64,000 nt of DNA from contig NZ_PXNN01000013.1 of NCBI RefSeq assembly GCF_003007685.1, positions 248,001 to 312,000 of the forward strand, in the 5' to 3' direction. Source of the DNA: Marinobacter halophilus (GTDB lineage: Bacteria; Pseudomonadota; Gammaproteobacteria; Pseudomonadales; Oleiphilaceae). Under the pieces are notes generated by a model that worked only from the letters and a program-made list of their open reading frames with translations, was not told the origin of the DNA and did no database searches. This document shows positions 52,922 to 64,000 of this stretch, one piece after another (positions within the stretch are counted from its first letter, which is position 1; each line of letters starts with the position of its first letter). A program made the translations under genes and the position numbers.

Positions 52922-53914
52922 ATGAAAACCGTCACCATCATCGGCTTTGACGGCGCCCTGGCCAGCGCGATCACCGGGGTTATCGACCTGTTCCGGATGG
53001 CCGGGGTGACCTGGGCCCGGATTCACGGGGAACCGCCCCATGCCTGGTTCAAGACCCGCCTGCTGACGGAGGCGGGCGAACCCTGTCGGTGCATTAACGG
53101 GCTGACGCTGTTGGCAGACGGGTCCTGGCGCGAGGTGGAGGCCTTCGGGGTGGATGACCTGGTAATCATTCCGACGATCGGTGCGCCGATAGATCAAACC
53201 TTGGCGGGTAATTCAGAACTGATTCGCTGGTTGGGACAGTTTCAGCACGCCGGTGATGGCGGGGTTCGGGTGGCCAGTAATTGCACCGGGGCGTTTTTGT
53301 TGGCAGAGGCGGGGTTGCTGGATGGCCGTGAGGCGACCACGCACTGGGGCTTCAGCAATCCGTTTCGGGAGCGGTTTCCGGCGGTGGATTTGCAGCCGGA
53401 GAAACTGGTGACGGTGGATGGGCCGGTGGCCTGTGCCGGCGGCGGGATGGCCTGGTGGGATCTGGGGGTGTATCTGGTGGAACGGTTTGCGGGGGCGCAG
53501 GTGGCGCGGGAGTTGGCGAAGGCGTTTGTGATTGACGCCGGCCGCACCAGTCAGGCGCCGTACAGTGCCCTGCAAGCCCGGCGCTATCACTCGGACAGCC
53601 CGATTCTGAAGTTGCAGGACTGGCTGGACGCCCACTACCGCCAGCCGGTGACGCTGCCGTCTCTGGCGGCCTTGAGCGGGCTGACGGAACGTTCATTGAT
53701 TCGCCGGTTCAAGGAGGCGACCGGCGATACTCCGACCAGTTACCTGCAGACGCTGCGTATTGAGGCGGCCCGGCAGCATCTGGAGAACTCGCGAGTGGCG
53801 GTGGAGGAAATCACCCGGCTGGTCGGGTACGAGGACGTCAGCTCGTTCAGCCGTCTGTTCCGGAAACACACTGGCATGGCACCGGGTGTTTATCGGTCGA
53901 GGTTCGGGCGCTGA
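52922..53914 (+). CDS. GlxA-family AraC-type transcriptional regulator
   Basis: A 330-aa regulator: an N-terminal DJ-1/PfpI-like domain (about 1-185; the nucleophile-elbow-like VASNCTGAFLLAEAGLLDG and THWG follow the GlxA pattern) and a C-terminal AraC domain with two HTHs (LPSLAALSGLTERSLIRRFKEATG and VEEITRLVGYEDVSSFSRLFRKHTG). Such proteins act as activators of catabolic genes, for example for amino acids or carnitine. It is divergent from the acyl-CoA dehydrogenase, its likely target. Confidence 0.9.
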   Translation: MKTVTIIGFDGALASAITGVIDLFRMAGVTWARIHGEPPHAWFKTRLLTEAGEPCRCINGLTLLADGSWREVEAFGVDDLVIIPTIGAPIDQTLAGNSELIRWLGQFQHAGDGGVRVASNCTGAFLLAEAGLLDGREATTHWGFSNPFRERFPAVDLQPEKLVTVDGPVACAGGGMAWWDLGVYLVERFAGAQVARELAKAFVIDAGRTSQAPYSALQARRYHSDSPILKLQDWLDAHYRQPVTLPSLAALSGLTERSLIRRFKEATGDTPTSYLQTLRIEAARQHLENSRVAVEEITRLVGYEDVSSFSRLFRKHTGMAPGVYRSRFGR

Positions 53915-54024
53915 TCTCCGCCTGGCCGATTTCTGGCGTGGGTTATGCAGTTTATTAACCAGAAGGCCAGGTTTGACCTGCCAACGTAAAGAATACCGAC
54001 AGTCGTGCCTATGGAGAGATCGCC

Positions 54025-54189
54025 ATGAACGCACCGATCAAACAAAGCCAGGCCAGCATTCTGACCCGCCTGTACGACATGAAGCGCAAGCAGCTTGAGC
54101 ATGCGCTTCAACAGGGCAACAGCCTGCGTTGCCAGGTACTCGAAGCCGAGGCAGAGGCCATCTCCAACGCTTTAAAAGCCGCCCGGTAG
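54025..54189 (+). CDS. Small 54-aa protein of unknown function
   Basis: A short ORF beginning MNAPIKQSQASILTRLYDMK and ending SNALKAAR, predicted to be helical and basic in its first half (MKRKQLEHALQQGN) and acidic after (EAEAEAISNAL). GGAGAG lies eight bases ahead of the ATG, and the frame is in a 338-bp interval otherwise empty of genes. I do not recognise it; the good ribosome site and amphipathic pattern support real coding. Confidence 0.5.
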   Translation: MNAPIKQSQASILTRLYDMKRKQLEHALQQGNSLRCQVLEAEAEAISNALKAAR

Positions 54190-54252
54190 CCACCTGCCTC
54201 AATCGGCTATTGAATGCCCTTTTGGGTCACCTGTTGCCGTTTTCTGCGGAGT

Positions 54253-56349
<2,097 letters not shown>

Positions 56350-56406
56350 TTACCACACCCGACTTCGACTAAGGTATGGCATCCCGTATTGTCCGGCTTG
56401 AGCGGT

Positions 56407-56421
56407 CGACACTTAGTGTCG
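56407..56421. promoter_or_regulatory. 15-bp dyad in the fadH-mrpA interval (candidate operator)
   Basis: CGACACT-T-AGTGTCG is a perfect dyad with one central base, about 100 bp upstream of fadH and 146 bp upstream of mrpA. The remaining 260-bp interval shows no gene. Either neighbour could be its target. Confidence 0.45.
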
Positions 56422-56567
56422 CACGGTTTGCCTTGCCTTTGGTCAATCTGTCAGATAGTCTTTCTGGCACCTTTGAAGGTAGAAACCATAGCTATTGCCT
56501 ATCAACCAATATCCTGCACCCCCGCGACAGCATATCGCTGAGGTGCCAAAACGGAGCTTTGACGCAC

Positions 56568-58871
56568 ATGCTATTGGCTGTGTTATCCGGATTTCTGCTG
56601 GCTATTGTCGTGCCCCTTTTACATCGGGTCGCGGGCAAATATATCGGTTGGTTACTGGCGTTGCTGCCGGCGAGCCTCGTTGCTTATTTCAGCACGTTTC
56701 TGTCGCAGGTTCAGGGCGGACCACTGCTGCTGGAATATCAATGGCTGCCTGGGCTGGGTATCTCGCTCAACTTTCTGGTTGATGGCCTTTCTCTGACCTT
56801 TGCATTACTGATCAGCGGTATCGGAACCTTTATTCTGATCTACGCGGGCTCTTATCTGGCCGGACACAAATACCTGGCACGTTTTTTCGTCATTATGCTA
56901 GCGTTCATGGCATCGATGCTCGGTCTGGTGCTGTCCGACAACCTGATCACGCTGTTTGTGTTCTGGGAACTGACCAGCATCACTTCCTACATGCTGATCG
57001 GTTTCAATCACGAAGACCTTGAAGCCCGCAAGTGCGCACTCCAGGGATTGTTTGTGACGGTGGCCGGTGGCATGGCTCTGATGGCCGGCCTGATTCTGCT
57101 GACGATCATGACGGGCAGCTATTCTATCTCTGCCATCCTGGCTTCTGGTGACCCGATCCATCAGCACGCGTTCTATACCGCCGCTGTGCTGTGCCTGTTG
57201 GCTGGCGCGTTTACCAAATCAGCGCAAGTGCCATTCCACTTCTGGCTGCCCAACGCCATGGCGGCACCAACGCCGGTGTCTGCGTTTCTGCACTCGGCTA
57301 CCATGGTCAAGGCCGGCATTTACCTGATGGCTCGCCTGAACCCGGCTCTGGGTGAAGGCGAATTCTGGAGCATGATGCTGATGGGCTTTGGTGCTGCCAC
57401 CATGTTGACCGGCGCCTGGTTCGCCTTCAGCAGCACCGGAATCAAAAAAGTTCTGGCCTACTCCACCGTGATGGCGCTGGGTACGCTGACGATGCTGATT
57501 GGCGTTGGTACCGAGCTCGCCATGACGGCGTTTATCTGCTTCCTGATCGCTCACTCCTTGTACAAAGGCGCGCTGTTCATGCTCGCAGGCGCTCTGGATC
57601 ACGAAACCGGCACCAAGGACATCTCCCGCATGGGCGGCCTGCGCAAGGCCATGCCTGTGACTGCCACCATTGCCGTCTTTGCGGCACTGTCACTGGCTGG
57701 CCTGCCGCCGCTGTTCGGGTTTATTGCCAAGGAGTTGATGCTGGAGTCTCTGCTTGACGCACCGCTCTGGAGCAACTTGCTGGTGATGGCGGCCGTCGCG
57801 TCAGCCATTCTGATCGTGGGCGTGGCCGGGCTGGTCGCGATCAAACCATTTTTTGGGACCCCGGGCGACACCCCGAAAACACCTCATGAAGCCCCTTTTG
57901 GCATGCTGATTGGCCCTGCAGTTCTGACCATTATTGCCCTGGCCTTCGGCCTGATGCCGTTCCTGCCAGAAAACGCTCTATTGAAGGCAGCGGTCGCCTC
58001 GGTTTATGGGGCACCGGTGGATTTCCACCTGGCACTCTGGCACGGCATCAATGCGCCGCTGTTACTGTCCGCCGTCAGCCTGATTGTGGGCCTTCTGCTG
58101 TTCCGTGCCTGGCCGCGAATCCAGCCAACCCTCAATGCGATCAACTATGCGGGTAGCCGTGTCGGGCCGGAGGCTGGCTACTTCAAGATTATGGAGTGGA
58201 TTACCGTTGTCGCCAGCTGGCAGACCCGGATGTTGCAGAATGGCGTGCTGGGCATCTACATGCTGGTGCTGGTCGCCGTTACCTTCGGGCTGGCCGGCTA
58301 CACCATGCTCGACAAGTACGGCGTGCACTTCACGCTGAATCTGGCCGACAGTCATTTCTATGAATGGGGCATCGCCCTGTTATTGGTGGCGTCGGCTGTC
58401 TTTGCCAGCAGTACCCACTCCCGGCTCGGCTCCGTTGCCTCCATGGGTGTATTGGGTTTCGGTGTGGCCCTGACCTTTATCCTGTTCAGCGCGCCCGACC
58501 TCGGCATCACCCAGCTGCTGGTAGAAACCCTGACGGTTATCCTGCTGGTGCTGGTACTGTTCAAATTGCCGGAATTTGTGAACCTGTCAACGCCGTTCCA
58601 GCGTTACCGCGATCTCGCCGTGTCGGTGTTTGCCGGCATCACGATCACCCTGATGATGCTGGCCGTCCTCGATATCCAGTACTTCGAGACAATATCGACT
58701 TACTACGTTGAGAACAGTGCGCCTTTGGCGTACGGCAGGAACATCGTGAACGTGATACTGGTCGATTTCCGGGCTCTGGATACTCTGGGCGAAATCTTTG
58801 TGCTGTCACTTGCGGCACTCGGTGTGCTCTCTATGCTGAAACTGAAAGCGGAGGATCAGCACAAACCATGA
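56568..58871 (+). CDS. mrpA: Mrp Na+/H+ antiporter subunit A
   Basis: A 767-aa membrane protein, the largest subunit of the multisubunit cation/proton antiporter. The NuoL/ND5-like core (about 1-480) has the proton-channel signatures LFVFWELTSITSYMLIGFNHE, KSAQVPFHFWLPNAMAAPTPVSAFLHSATMVKAG and KKVLAYSTVMALG; the C-terminal third has the MrpA-specific MnhB-like helices (FILFSAPDLGITQLLVETLTVILLVLVLF). The start at 56568 has GGAG upstream and the hydrophobic MLLAVLSGFLLA; 64 upstream in-frame codons are not membrane-like. It overlaps mrpB by four bases. Confidence 0.93.
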   Translation: MLLAVLSGFLLAIVVPLLHRVAGKYIGWLLALLPASLVAYFSTFLSQVQGGPLLLEYQWLPGLGISLNFLVDGLSLTFALLISGIGTFILIYAGSYLAGHKYLARFFVIMLAFMASMLGLVLSDNLITLFVFWELTSITSYMLIGFNHEDLEARKCALQGLFVTVAGGMALMAGLILLTIMTGSYSISAILASGDPIHQHAFYTAAVLCLLAGAFTKSAQVPFHFWLPNAMAAPTPVSAFLHSATMVKAGIYLMARLNPALGEGEFWSMMLMGFGAATMLTGAWFAFSSTGIKKVLAYSTVMALGTLTMLIGVGTELAMTAFICFLIAHSLYKGALFMLAGALDHETGTKDISRMGGLRKAMPVTATIAVFAALSLAGLPPLFGFIAKELMLESLLDAPLWSNLLVMAAVASAILIVGVAGLVAIKPFFGTPGDTPKTPHEAPFGMLIGPAVLTIIALAFGLMPFLPENALLKAAVASVYGAPVDFHLALWHGINAPLLLSAVSLIVGLLLFRAWPRIQPTLNAINYAGSRVGPEAGYFKIMEWITVVASWQTRMLQNGVLGIYMLVLVAVTFGLAGYTMLDKYGVHFTLNLADSHFYEWGIALLLVASAVFASSTHSRLGSVASMGVLGFGVALTFILFSAPDLGITQLLVETLTVILLVLVLFKLPEFVNLSTPFQRYRDLAVSVFAGITITLMMLAVLDIQYFETISTYYVENSAPLAYGRNIVNVILVDFRALDTLGEIFVLSLAALGVLSMLKLKAEDQHKP

Positions 58872-59293
58872 AGTCAAATACCATGATTCTGCACACGGCG
58901 GCTTTGCTGATTATGCCGCTGCAGTTGATGTTCTCGGTTTTCCTGCTGTTCCGGGGCCACGACGAGCCCGGCGGTGGTTTTATCGGCGGACTGGTCGCTG
59001 CCGGTGCCTTCGTACTCTATGCCTTTGCCTTTGGCGCTGAGCCTGCCCGCCGGATTCTTCGGGTAGGCCCCAGAGATCTGCTGGGCGCCGGGCTGTTACT
59101 GGGCCTGGCGTCGACGCTGCCAGCCCTGCTTTCCGGGCAGCCCATGCTGACCGCCCACTGGTGGGAACTCCCGCTGCCCGGAGGCGACTATCTGAAACTG
59201 TCCACGCCGCTGATCTTCGACATCGGGGTCTACTTTGCAGTGCTGGGCACCATCATGACCTTTGTTATCGGCCTGATGGAAGCAGAAGAATGA
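58868..59293 (+). CDS. mrpB: Mrp Na+/H+ antiporter subunit B
   Basis: A 141-aa four-helix protein of the MnhB family: [36 protein letters not shown] carries the conserved RGHxxPGGGF motif, and [15 protein letters not shown] the second one. ATGA overlap with mrpA shows translational coupling. A separate mrpB beside a full-length mrpA is the seven-gene (group 1) organisation. Confidence 0.93.
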   Translation: MKSNTMILHTAALLIMPLQLMFSVFLLFRGHDEPGGGFIGGLVAAGAFVLYAFAFGAEPARRILRVGPRDLLGAGLLLGLASTLPALLSGQPMLTAHWWELPLPGGDYLKLSTPLIFDIGVYFAVLGTIMTFVIGLMEAEE

Positions 59294-59327
59294 CCCATTA
59301 TTCAGAGCAAACACCTGGAGGATCTCT

Positions 59328-59675
59328 ATGGAGAGCCTGATGGCCTATGTGGTGGGCATTATGTTCACTGCCGCCTTTTACATGATGCTCAGGCGCTCGA
59401 TCGTCAAGCTGGTCATCGGTTTGATGATGCTGAGTAACGCAGCGAACCTGCTGATTTTTGTAGTAGCCGGCATGACCCGCGGTGCACCGCCATTGATTCC
59501 GGACGGCGCCAGCGGCCCGGTCGGCATTGTTGCTGACCCGCTGCCTCAGGCATTGATCCTGACAGCCATTGTAATTGCCTTTGGCGTACTGGCCTTCGCT
59601 GTGGTGCTTATCCGCCGAGCCTATGAGGTGGTCGGAACCGATGACCTGGACCAAATGAAGGATACGGACACTTGA
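59328..59675 (+). CDS. mrpC: Mrp Na+/H+ antiporter subunit C
   Basis: A 115-aa NuoK-like subunit with three helices: [26 protein letters not shown] and [28 protein letters not shown], the latter matching the NuoK/MrpC signature. GGAGG precedes the ATG. It overlaps mrpD by four bases. Confidence 0.93.
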   Translation: MESLMAYVVGIMFTAAFYMMLRRSIVKLVIGLMMLSNAANLLIFVVAGMTRGAPPLIPDGASGPVGIVADPLPQALILTAIVIAFGVLAFAVVLIRRAYEVVGTDDLDQMKDTDT

Positions 59676-61186
59676 GCCCGGAACTGATTCTTCCTGTACT
59701 GATTCCTCTGACCGCCGGCGCCCTGTCGCTGTCGCTTTGGCGGTCGGTTCGCTACCAACGCATCCTGGCGGTGCTGGCCAATGCCCTGCTGCTGTGGACT
59801 GGCATCTGGTTGCTGATGTCGACCACCGAGCATGGCTTTATCACCATGCAAATGGGCAGTTGGCCGGCACCGTTCAGCATTGTCTTTGTATCGGACGTGC
59901 TGGCGGCCATCATGATTGTGCTGACCGGCATTATCGGTTTGGCGATTGCCATCTATTCGCTTGCCTCCACCCCGCGCGGGCATGAGAAGTTTGGCTACTA
60001 CCCACTGATGCATCTGTTGTTGGCGGGTGTGGCTGGCTCCTTCCTGACCGGTGACATCTTCAACCTGTTCGTCTGGTTTGAGGTGATGCTGCTGGCGTCG
60101 TTTGCTCTGCTGACCCTGGGTGGCGAGCGGGCGCAGATGGAAGGCGCCATCAAGTACGTCACCCTCAACCTGTTCTCGTCGGCGATCTTCCTGTCTGCCG
60201 TGGGTCTGCTCTACGGCATGGTCGGCACCCTGAACATGGCGGATATCGCCCAGAAAGTCAGCCAGGTAGAAGACCCGGGCATGATCACCGTGGTCGCTAT
60301 GATGTTCATGGTCTCATTCGGCATCAAGGCGGCGGCGTTCCCGTTGTTCTTCTGGCTCCCGGCCTCGTACCACACGCCTCAGGTCGCGGTGTCTGCGCTG
60401 TTTGCCGGCCTGCTGACCAAGGTGGGCGTTTATGCCCTGTTCCGGATGTTTACGCTGATCTTTACCCAGGATGTGGATTACACACACAACATCCTGCTGT
60501 GGGCCGCAACCGCGACCATGCTCACCGGCGTGCTGGGCGCGGCCGCCCAATTCGAATTCCGGCGTATCCTGTCGTTCCACATCGTCAGCCAGATCGGCTA
60601 CATGATGCTGGGGCTGGCGTTGTACACGCCGCTGGCCATCATTGGCGGTGTGTTTTACATCATGCACCACATCATTGTTAAGACGAATCTGTTCCTGGTC
60701 AGCGGCTTTGTCTATCGGCTGCTCGGCAGCTATGAGCTCAAAGACCTGGGCAGCGTTTACAAATACCGCCCACTGCTGGCGGTGTTATTCCTGATTCCGG
60801 CGCTCTCGCTGGCCGGCATTCCACCGCTGTCGGGTTTCTTTGCCAAGTTTGTAATCATCCGCGCAGCACTTGAGGCCGAAGCCTATGTGGTGACCTTTGT
60901 CGCTTTGCTGGTGGGCCTGCTCACGCTTTATTCCATGATCAAGATCTGGGCCGAGGTGTTCTGGAAGAAAATTCCGGATCACGTGCACAACACTGAAGAA
61001 CTCAAGGGCAAGCTGAACGAGAAGCACGCCTGGGCCTATTATGTACCCATGGTTGGCCTGGCGATCTGCACCCTGATCATCGGCCTCTACGGCCAGCCAA
61101 TTTACGAATTGGCAGAGATGTCGGCCAAGCAGTTGATGAACCCGCAGCTTTACATCGAGGCGGTGTTGGGAGGGAATCAGCCATGA
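59672..61186 (+). CDS. mrpD: Mrp Na+/H+ antiporter subunit D
   Basis: A 504-aa NuoN/NuoM-like proton-pumping-type subunit: [19 protein letters not shown] with the conserved Glu about residue 137, [38 protein letters not shown] with the channel Lys, and [21 protein letters not shown]. The start is the TTG/ATG overlap region at 59672 directly coupled to mrpC. Together with MrpA it forms the ion path. Confidence 0.93.
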   Translation: MSPELILPVLIPLTAGALSLSLWRSVRYQRILAVLANALLLWTGIWLLMSTTEHGFITMQMGSWPAPFSIVFVSDVLAAIMIVLTGIIGLAIAIYSLASTPRGHEKFGYYPLMHLLLAGVAGSFLTGDIFNLFVWFEVMLLASFALLTLGGERAQMEGAIKYVTLNLFSSAIFLSAVGLLYGMVGTLNMADIAQKVSQVEDPGMITVVAMMFMVSFGIKAAAFPLFFWLPASYHTPQVAVSALFAGLLTKVGVYALFRMFTLIFTQDVDYTHNILLWAATATMLTGVLGAAAQFEFRRILSFHIVSQIGYMMLGLALYTPLAIIGGVFYIMHHIIVKTNLFLVSGFVYRLLGSYELKDLGSVYKYRPLLAVLFLIPALSLAGIPPLSGFFAKFVIIRAALEAEAYVVTFVALLVGLLTLYSMIKIWAEVFWKKIPDHVHNTEELKGKLNEKHAWAYYVPMVGLAICTLIIGLYGQPIYELAEMSAKQLMNPQLYIEAVLGGNQP

Positions 61187-61656
61187 TCGGATTCTTCTGG
61201 AACGTCACCCTGGCGCTGGCTTGGGTTGCCTTAAGTGGCTCGTTCACCGCCTGGAACCTGCTTGCCGGCTTGATCTTTGGCTATCTGGCACTGATGGTGT
61301 TGCAGAAGCATGTCCCGGCGCTCAAAGGGTATTCGCGCCGGCTGCCAAGGCTGGTGTCCTTTTCCCTGTTCTTTATCAAGGAACTTTTCAAGGCGAACTT
61401 CCGGGTCGCTTATGACGTCGCCACCCCGGTCTGGTACATGAAGCCCGGTGTGATCGCCTTTGAAATGGAAGCGCACAGTGACGCTGAGATCATGTTCCTG
61501 AGCAGCTTCATTTCGCTGACTCCGGGCACCCTGAGCCTGGACGTCTCCGATGATCGGCGGGTGCTCTATATTCACGCCATGTTCCTGCAAGACGAGGAGC
61601 AGTTGCGCAAGGATCTCAAGGAGCTTGAGTTCCGGATTCTGAAGATCATGCGCTGA
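61183..61656 (+). CDS. mrpE: Mrp Na+/H+ antiporter subunit E
   Basis: A 157-aa MnhE-family protein: two N-terminal helices (LALAWVALSGSFTAWNLLAGLIFGYLALMVL), a third hydrophobic stretch with FSLFFIKELFKANFRVAYDVATP, and a cytoplasmic C-terminal domain with SLTPGTLSLDVSDDRRVLYIHAM, diagnostic of MrpE. Overlaps mrpD by four bases. Confidence 0.92.
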   Translation: MIGFFWNVTLALAWVALSGSFTAWNLLAGLIFGYLALMVLQKHVPALKGYSRRLPRLVSFSLFFIKELFKANFRVAYDVATPVWYMKPGVIAFEMEAHSDAEIMFLSSFISLTPGTLSLDVSDDRRVLYIHAMFLQDEEQLRKDLKELEFRILKIMR

Positions 61657-61667
61657 GGAGCTGAAAC

Positions 61668-61940
61668 GTGCTGAATGTTGTGATCAATATTGTATATTTT
61701 ATGCTGTCGGTGGCGCTGTTGTTCGCGTTTATCCGCCTGACCAAAGGACCATCGCTGCCAGACCGCGTGGTATCACTGGAACTGATCGCCTCCATTGTGG
61801 TCGGTTATGTAGGGGTGCATGCCATCGACACCGGGGTCTCCAGCCTGCTGGACGTGGCCATCGTTATTGCGCTGACGGCGTTCCTGACCGCCATAGGTTT
61901 TGCCCGCTTCCTGGAGCGAGGAGGACGTAAGAGTGAGTGA
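61668..61940 (+). CDS. mrpF: Mrp Na+/H+ antiporter subunit F
   Basis: A 90-aa three-helix subunit with the MnhF motif RLTKGPSLPDRVVSLELIA (conserved GPSxxDR) and a final helix IVIALTAFLTAIGFARFL. GAGGAG lies just upstream. Its stop overlaps the start of mrpG by eight bases. Confidence 0.92.
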   Translation: MLNVVINIVYFMLSVALLFAFIRLTKGPSLPDRVVSLELIASIVVGYVGVHAIDTGVSSLLDVAIVIALTAFLTAIGFARFLERGGRKSE

Positions 61941-62352
61941 ATTGATCGTTGCCATACTGCTCCTGACCGGCGCCAGCTTTATGATTCTGGCTTCGGTCGG
62001 CATTCTTCGGCTTCCGGACCTGCCCACCCGAATGCACGCCTCCACCAAGGCTGGTGCCATGGGCGCCATGATGACGATGGCCGGCGTGGCCATGCACTTC
62101 GGCGATGTGGTGGTGTTCACCCGGGCATTTGCCATCGTGATCTTTATTCTGATCACCGCCCCCATCGCAGCCCATGTGATTGGCAGGGCCGGCTATTTTC
62201 TCGGCACACCTCTATGGGAAGGCACGGTAAAGGATGAATTAAAAGACAACTACGATGAAAAAACCCACAGTCTGTACAGCGGTTTTGAACCCGCTCCCGA
62301 AAGCGTAATCCCACCCACGCACAAGAAGCGTGACGAGGATGACGAGATTTGA
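61933..62352 (+). CDS. mrpG: Mrp Na+/H+ antiporter subunit G
   Basis: A 139-aa three-helix subunit of the PhaG/MnhG family: LLTGASFMILASVGILRLPDLPTRMHASTKAGAMGA is the diagnostic segment. A long hydrophilic C-terminal tail (about 95-139, acidic and Lys-rich) is unusual for the family. I use the GTG at 61933, eight to nine bases after GGAGG; the frame is open 11 codons further up inside mrpF. Last gene of the operon; no clear terminator before the next gene 46 nt on. Confidence 0.9.
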   Translation: MSELIVAILLLTGASFMILASVGILRLPDLPTRMHASTKAGAMGAMMTMAGVAMHFGDVVVFTRAFAIVIFILITAPIAAHVIGRAGYFLGTPLWEGTVKDELKDNYDEKTHSLYSGFEPAPESVIPPTHKKRDEDDEI

Positions 62353-62398
62353 ATCGATAAAAACAACCATTCAAAACGACGTCGAAGAGGTGTAAACC

Positions 62399-64000
62399 AT
62401 GGCACAAACCCGCATTCTCCCAGCGGCCGATAACGCGCACCAATACCCCCTTCTGATCAAACAGCTCCTGCTGTCTGGGCCCCGCTACAACCCGAACCAG
62501 GAAATCGTCTATTCCAACCGCAGCAAGTACACCTACACCGATCTGGTGGATCGCATCCATCGGCTGGCCAATGCCCTGACCGACGCCGGCGTGAAAGCCG
62601 GAGATACGGTTGCGGTGATGGATTGGGACACCCCGCGCTACCTGGAGTGTTTCTTTGCGATTCCGATGATTGGCGCCATTCTGCACACCGTTAACGTGCG
62701 GCTGTCGCCGGAGCAGATTGTTTACACCATGAACCACGCCGAGGACGACGTTGTGCTGGTGCACGACGACTTTCTGCCGATCATCGAAGGCGTCAAAGAC
62801 GAGATCAAGACCGTCAAGACCTGGATCCAGCTGACCGACAACGACACCGCAAAAGCGACGTCGGTTGATACTATCGGCGACTACGAAGCCTTGCTGGCGA
62901 ACGCCAACAACCAGTTCGATTTCCCGGACTTTGACGAGAACAGCATTGCGACCACTTTCTACACCACCGGAACCACCGGCAATCCGAAAGGCGTGTACTT
63001 CAGCCACCGGCAGCTGGTGCTGCACACTCTGGTGATGACCGGCACCGTTGCCTCGTTTGATGAGATGCCGTTGCTACGCTCCTCCTCGGTGTACATGCCG
63101 CTGACGCCGATGTTCCACGTCCACGCCTGGGGCGTGCCCTATGCGGCCACTATGATGGGCATCAAGCAGGTTTACCCCGGCCGCTATGAGCCTGAAATGC
63201 TGGTCGACCTGTTAAAAGAGCACAAAGTTACTTTCTCGCACTGCGTACCCACCATCATGCAGATGATGATGGCCACCGAATCCATCAAAACCGCCGACCT
63301 GAACAACTGGCACGTACTGATTGGTGGTAGCGCCCTGACCAAGGGCCTTTGTGACGCCGGAGCCAGGCTCGGTATCAAGATGTACACCGCCTATGGCATG
63401 TCTGAAACCTGCCCGCTGCTGAGCGCCTCTCACCTCAAGCCCGAGGATATGGAGCTGCCGCTGGAGCAGCAGACCGCCATCCGGGTAAAAACCGGCATTG
63501 CCGCGCCGCTGGTCGAGCTGGAAATTATCGATCCCGATGGCAACCCGGTGCCCCATGACGGCGAAGCCAAGGGCGAAGTGGTTGCGCGCGCACCCTGGCT
63601 GACCCAGAGCTACTTCAAGGAGCCCCAGAAAGGCGAGGAGCTGTGGCAAGGCGGCTGGCTGCATACCGGCGACGTCGCCTCTATGGAGCCGAACAACACC
63701 CTGACCATCAAGGACCGCATCAAAGATGTGATCAAGACCGGTGGTGAGTGGCTGTCGTCGCTGGATCTGGAAAACCTGATCAGCCAGCACCCGGCCGTCG
63801 CCGGTGCTGCCGTGGTCGGTGTGCCAGATGAAAAATGGGGGGAACGGCCCTACGCCCTGGTCACCCTGAAGCCGGGCGAAGACGTGTCGCTGAAGGACAT
63901 CCAGCAGCACCTGAGCAAGTTCGTCGAGAGTGGCGACATCAACAAGTGGGCCATTCCTGAACAAATCGACTTTGTTGAGGACATTCCGAAGACCAGTGTT
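62399..64000 (+). CDS. Fatty-acid CoA ligase, AlkK-like (3' end beyond window)
   Basis: The first 534 residues of an AMP-forming acyl-CoA ligase; the stop lies outside the window. AMP-binding motif FYTTGTTGNPKGVYFSHR (about 184-201), TAYGMSETCPLL (about 337), LHTGDVASMEPNNTLTIKDR and the CoA-binding IKTGGEWLSSLDLEN follow. The short N-terminus and PMFHVHAWG resemble AlkK-type medium-chain acyl-CoA ligases of alkane degraders. It could activate the fatty acids made from AlkB products. The ATG at 62399 has GAAGAGGTG upstream. Confidence 0.9.
   Translation, partial: MAQTRILPAADNAHQYPLLIKQLLLSGPRYNPNQEIVYSNRSKYTYTDLVDRIHRLANALTDAGVKAGDTVAVMDWDTPRYLECFFAIPMIGAILHTVNVRLSPEQIVYTMNHAEDDVVLVHDDFLPIIEGVKDEIKTVKTWIQLTDNDTAKATSVDTIGDYEALLANANNQFDFPDFDENSIATTFYTTGTTGNPKGVYFSHRQLVLHTLVMTGTVASFDEMPLLRSSSVYMPLTPMFHVHAWGVPYAATMMGIKQVYPGRYEPEMLVDLLKEHKVTFSHCVPTIMQMMMATESIKTADLNNWHVLIGGSALTKGLCDAGARLGIKMYTAYGMSETCPLLSASHLKPEDMELPLEQQTAIRVKTGIAAPLVELEIIDPDGNPVPHDGEAKGEVVARAPWLTQSYFKEPQKGEELWQGGWLHTGDVASMEPNNTLTIKDRIKDVIKTGGEWLSSLDLENLISQHPAVAGAAVVGVPDEKWGERPYALVTLKPGEDVSLKDIQQHLSKFVESGDINKWAIPEQIDFVEDIPKTSV

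Overview
The window looks like chromosomal DNA of a marine hydrocarbon-degrading gammaproteobacterium, most probably Marinobacter or a close relative. The evidence is high GC with long overlapping reading frames, SerA, RlmJ and FadH of the Pseudomonas type, an AlkB alkane hydroxylase, an acyclic-terpene (atu) operon, TRAP transporters and a seven-subunit Mrp sodium/proton antiporter. The genus is inferred from gene content; no 16S gene is present. I see no tRNA, rRNA, transposase, prophage or CRISPR array.

Layout. 1-8.4 kb, all minus strand: the N-terminal part of parE; a PrcB-like lipoprotein overlapping a subtilisin-like lipoprotein protease (a pair resembling the dentilisin PrtP/PrcB complex of treponemes); and a three-gene TRAP system (T-component lipoprotein, solute-binding protein, fused Q-M permease). 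8.7-21.2 kb: an almost complete atu cluster for citronellol/geraniol-type terpenoids, with atuR divergent from atuABCDEF-H over a palindromic operator, ending in a convergent quinone oxidoreductase. 21.3-33.3 kb: housekeeping and sensory genes (membrane-anchored BLUF photoreceptor, TRIC-type channel, purine permease plus apt, FAH-family hydrolase, ABC1 kinase-like protein, sirtuin plus D-2-hydroxyacid dehydrogenase divergent from serA, OmpA-like lipoprotein, two alpha/beta hydrolases, GIY-YIG protein).

33.3-41.8 kb: an EamA transporter, a sigma-54-type response regulator and its histidine kinase, then, divergently, a small exported DUF4168 protein behind a good sigma-54 promoter with an upstream palindrome, an orphan DctP-type lipoprotein, a MscS channel with an uncharacterised partner, and rlmJ. 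41.9-50.6 kb: an MFS transporter, an unusual chemoreceptor, a Tat-exported PhoX-like phosphatase, two small proteins, alkB and a crotonase. 51-56.3 kb: a large acyl-CoA dehydrogenase divergent from a GlxA-type AraC regulator, a 54-aa ORF and fadH. 56.5-62.4 kb: mrpABCDEFG. The window ends inside an AlkK-like acyl-CoA ligase.

Together the genes describe uptake and oxidation of alkanes, fatty acids and isoprenoids in a sodium-rich habitat. The most unusual structure is a family of four intergenic inverted repeats (15911-16029, 20035-20144, 50649-50760, 50868-50979). Their outer arms differ from copy to copy but pair with themselves. Their 52-57-nt centres are homologous and always hold two short hairpins with an RTCCMT apex, whose stems change in a compensatory way. 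I do not recognise this family.
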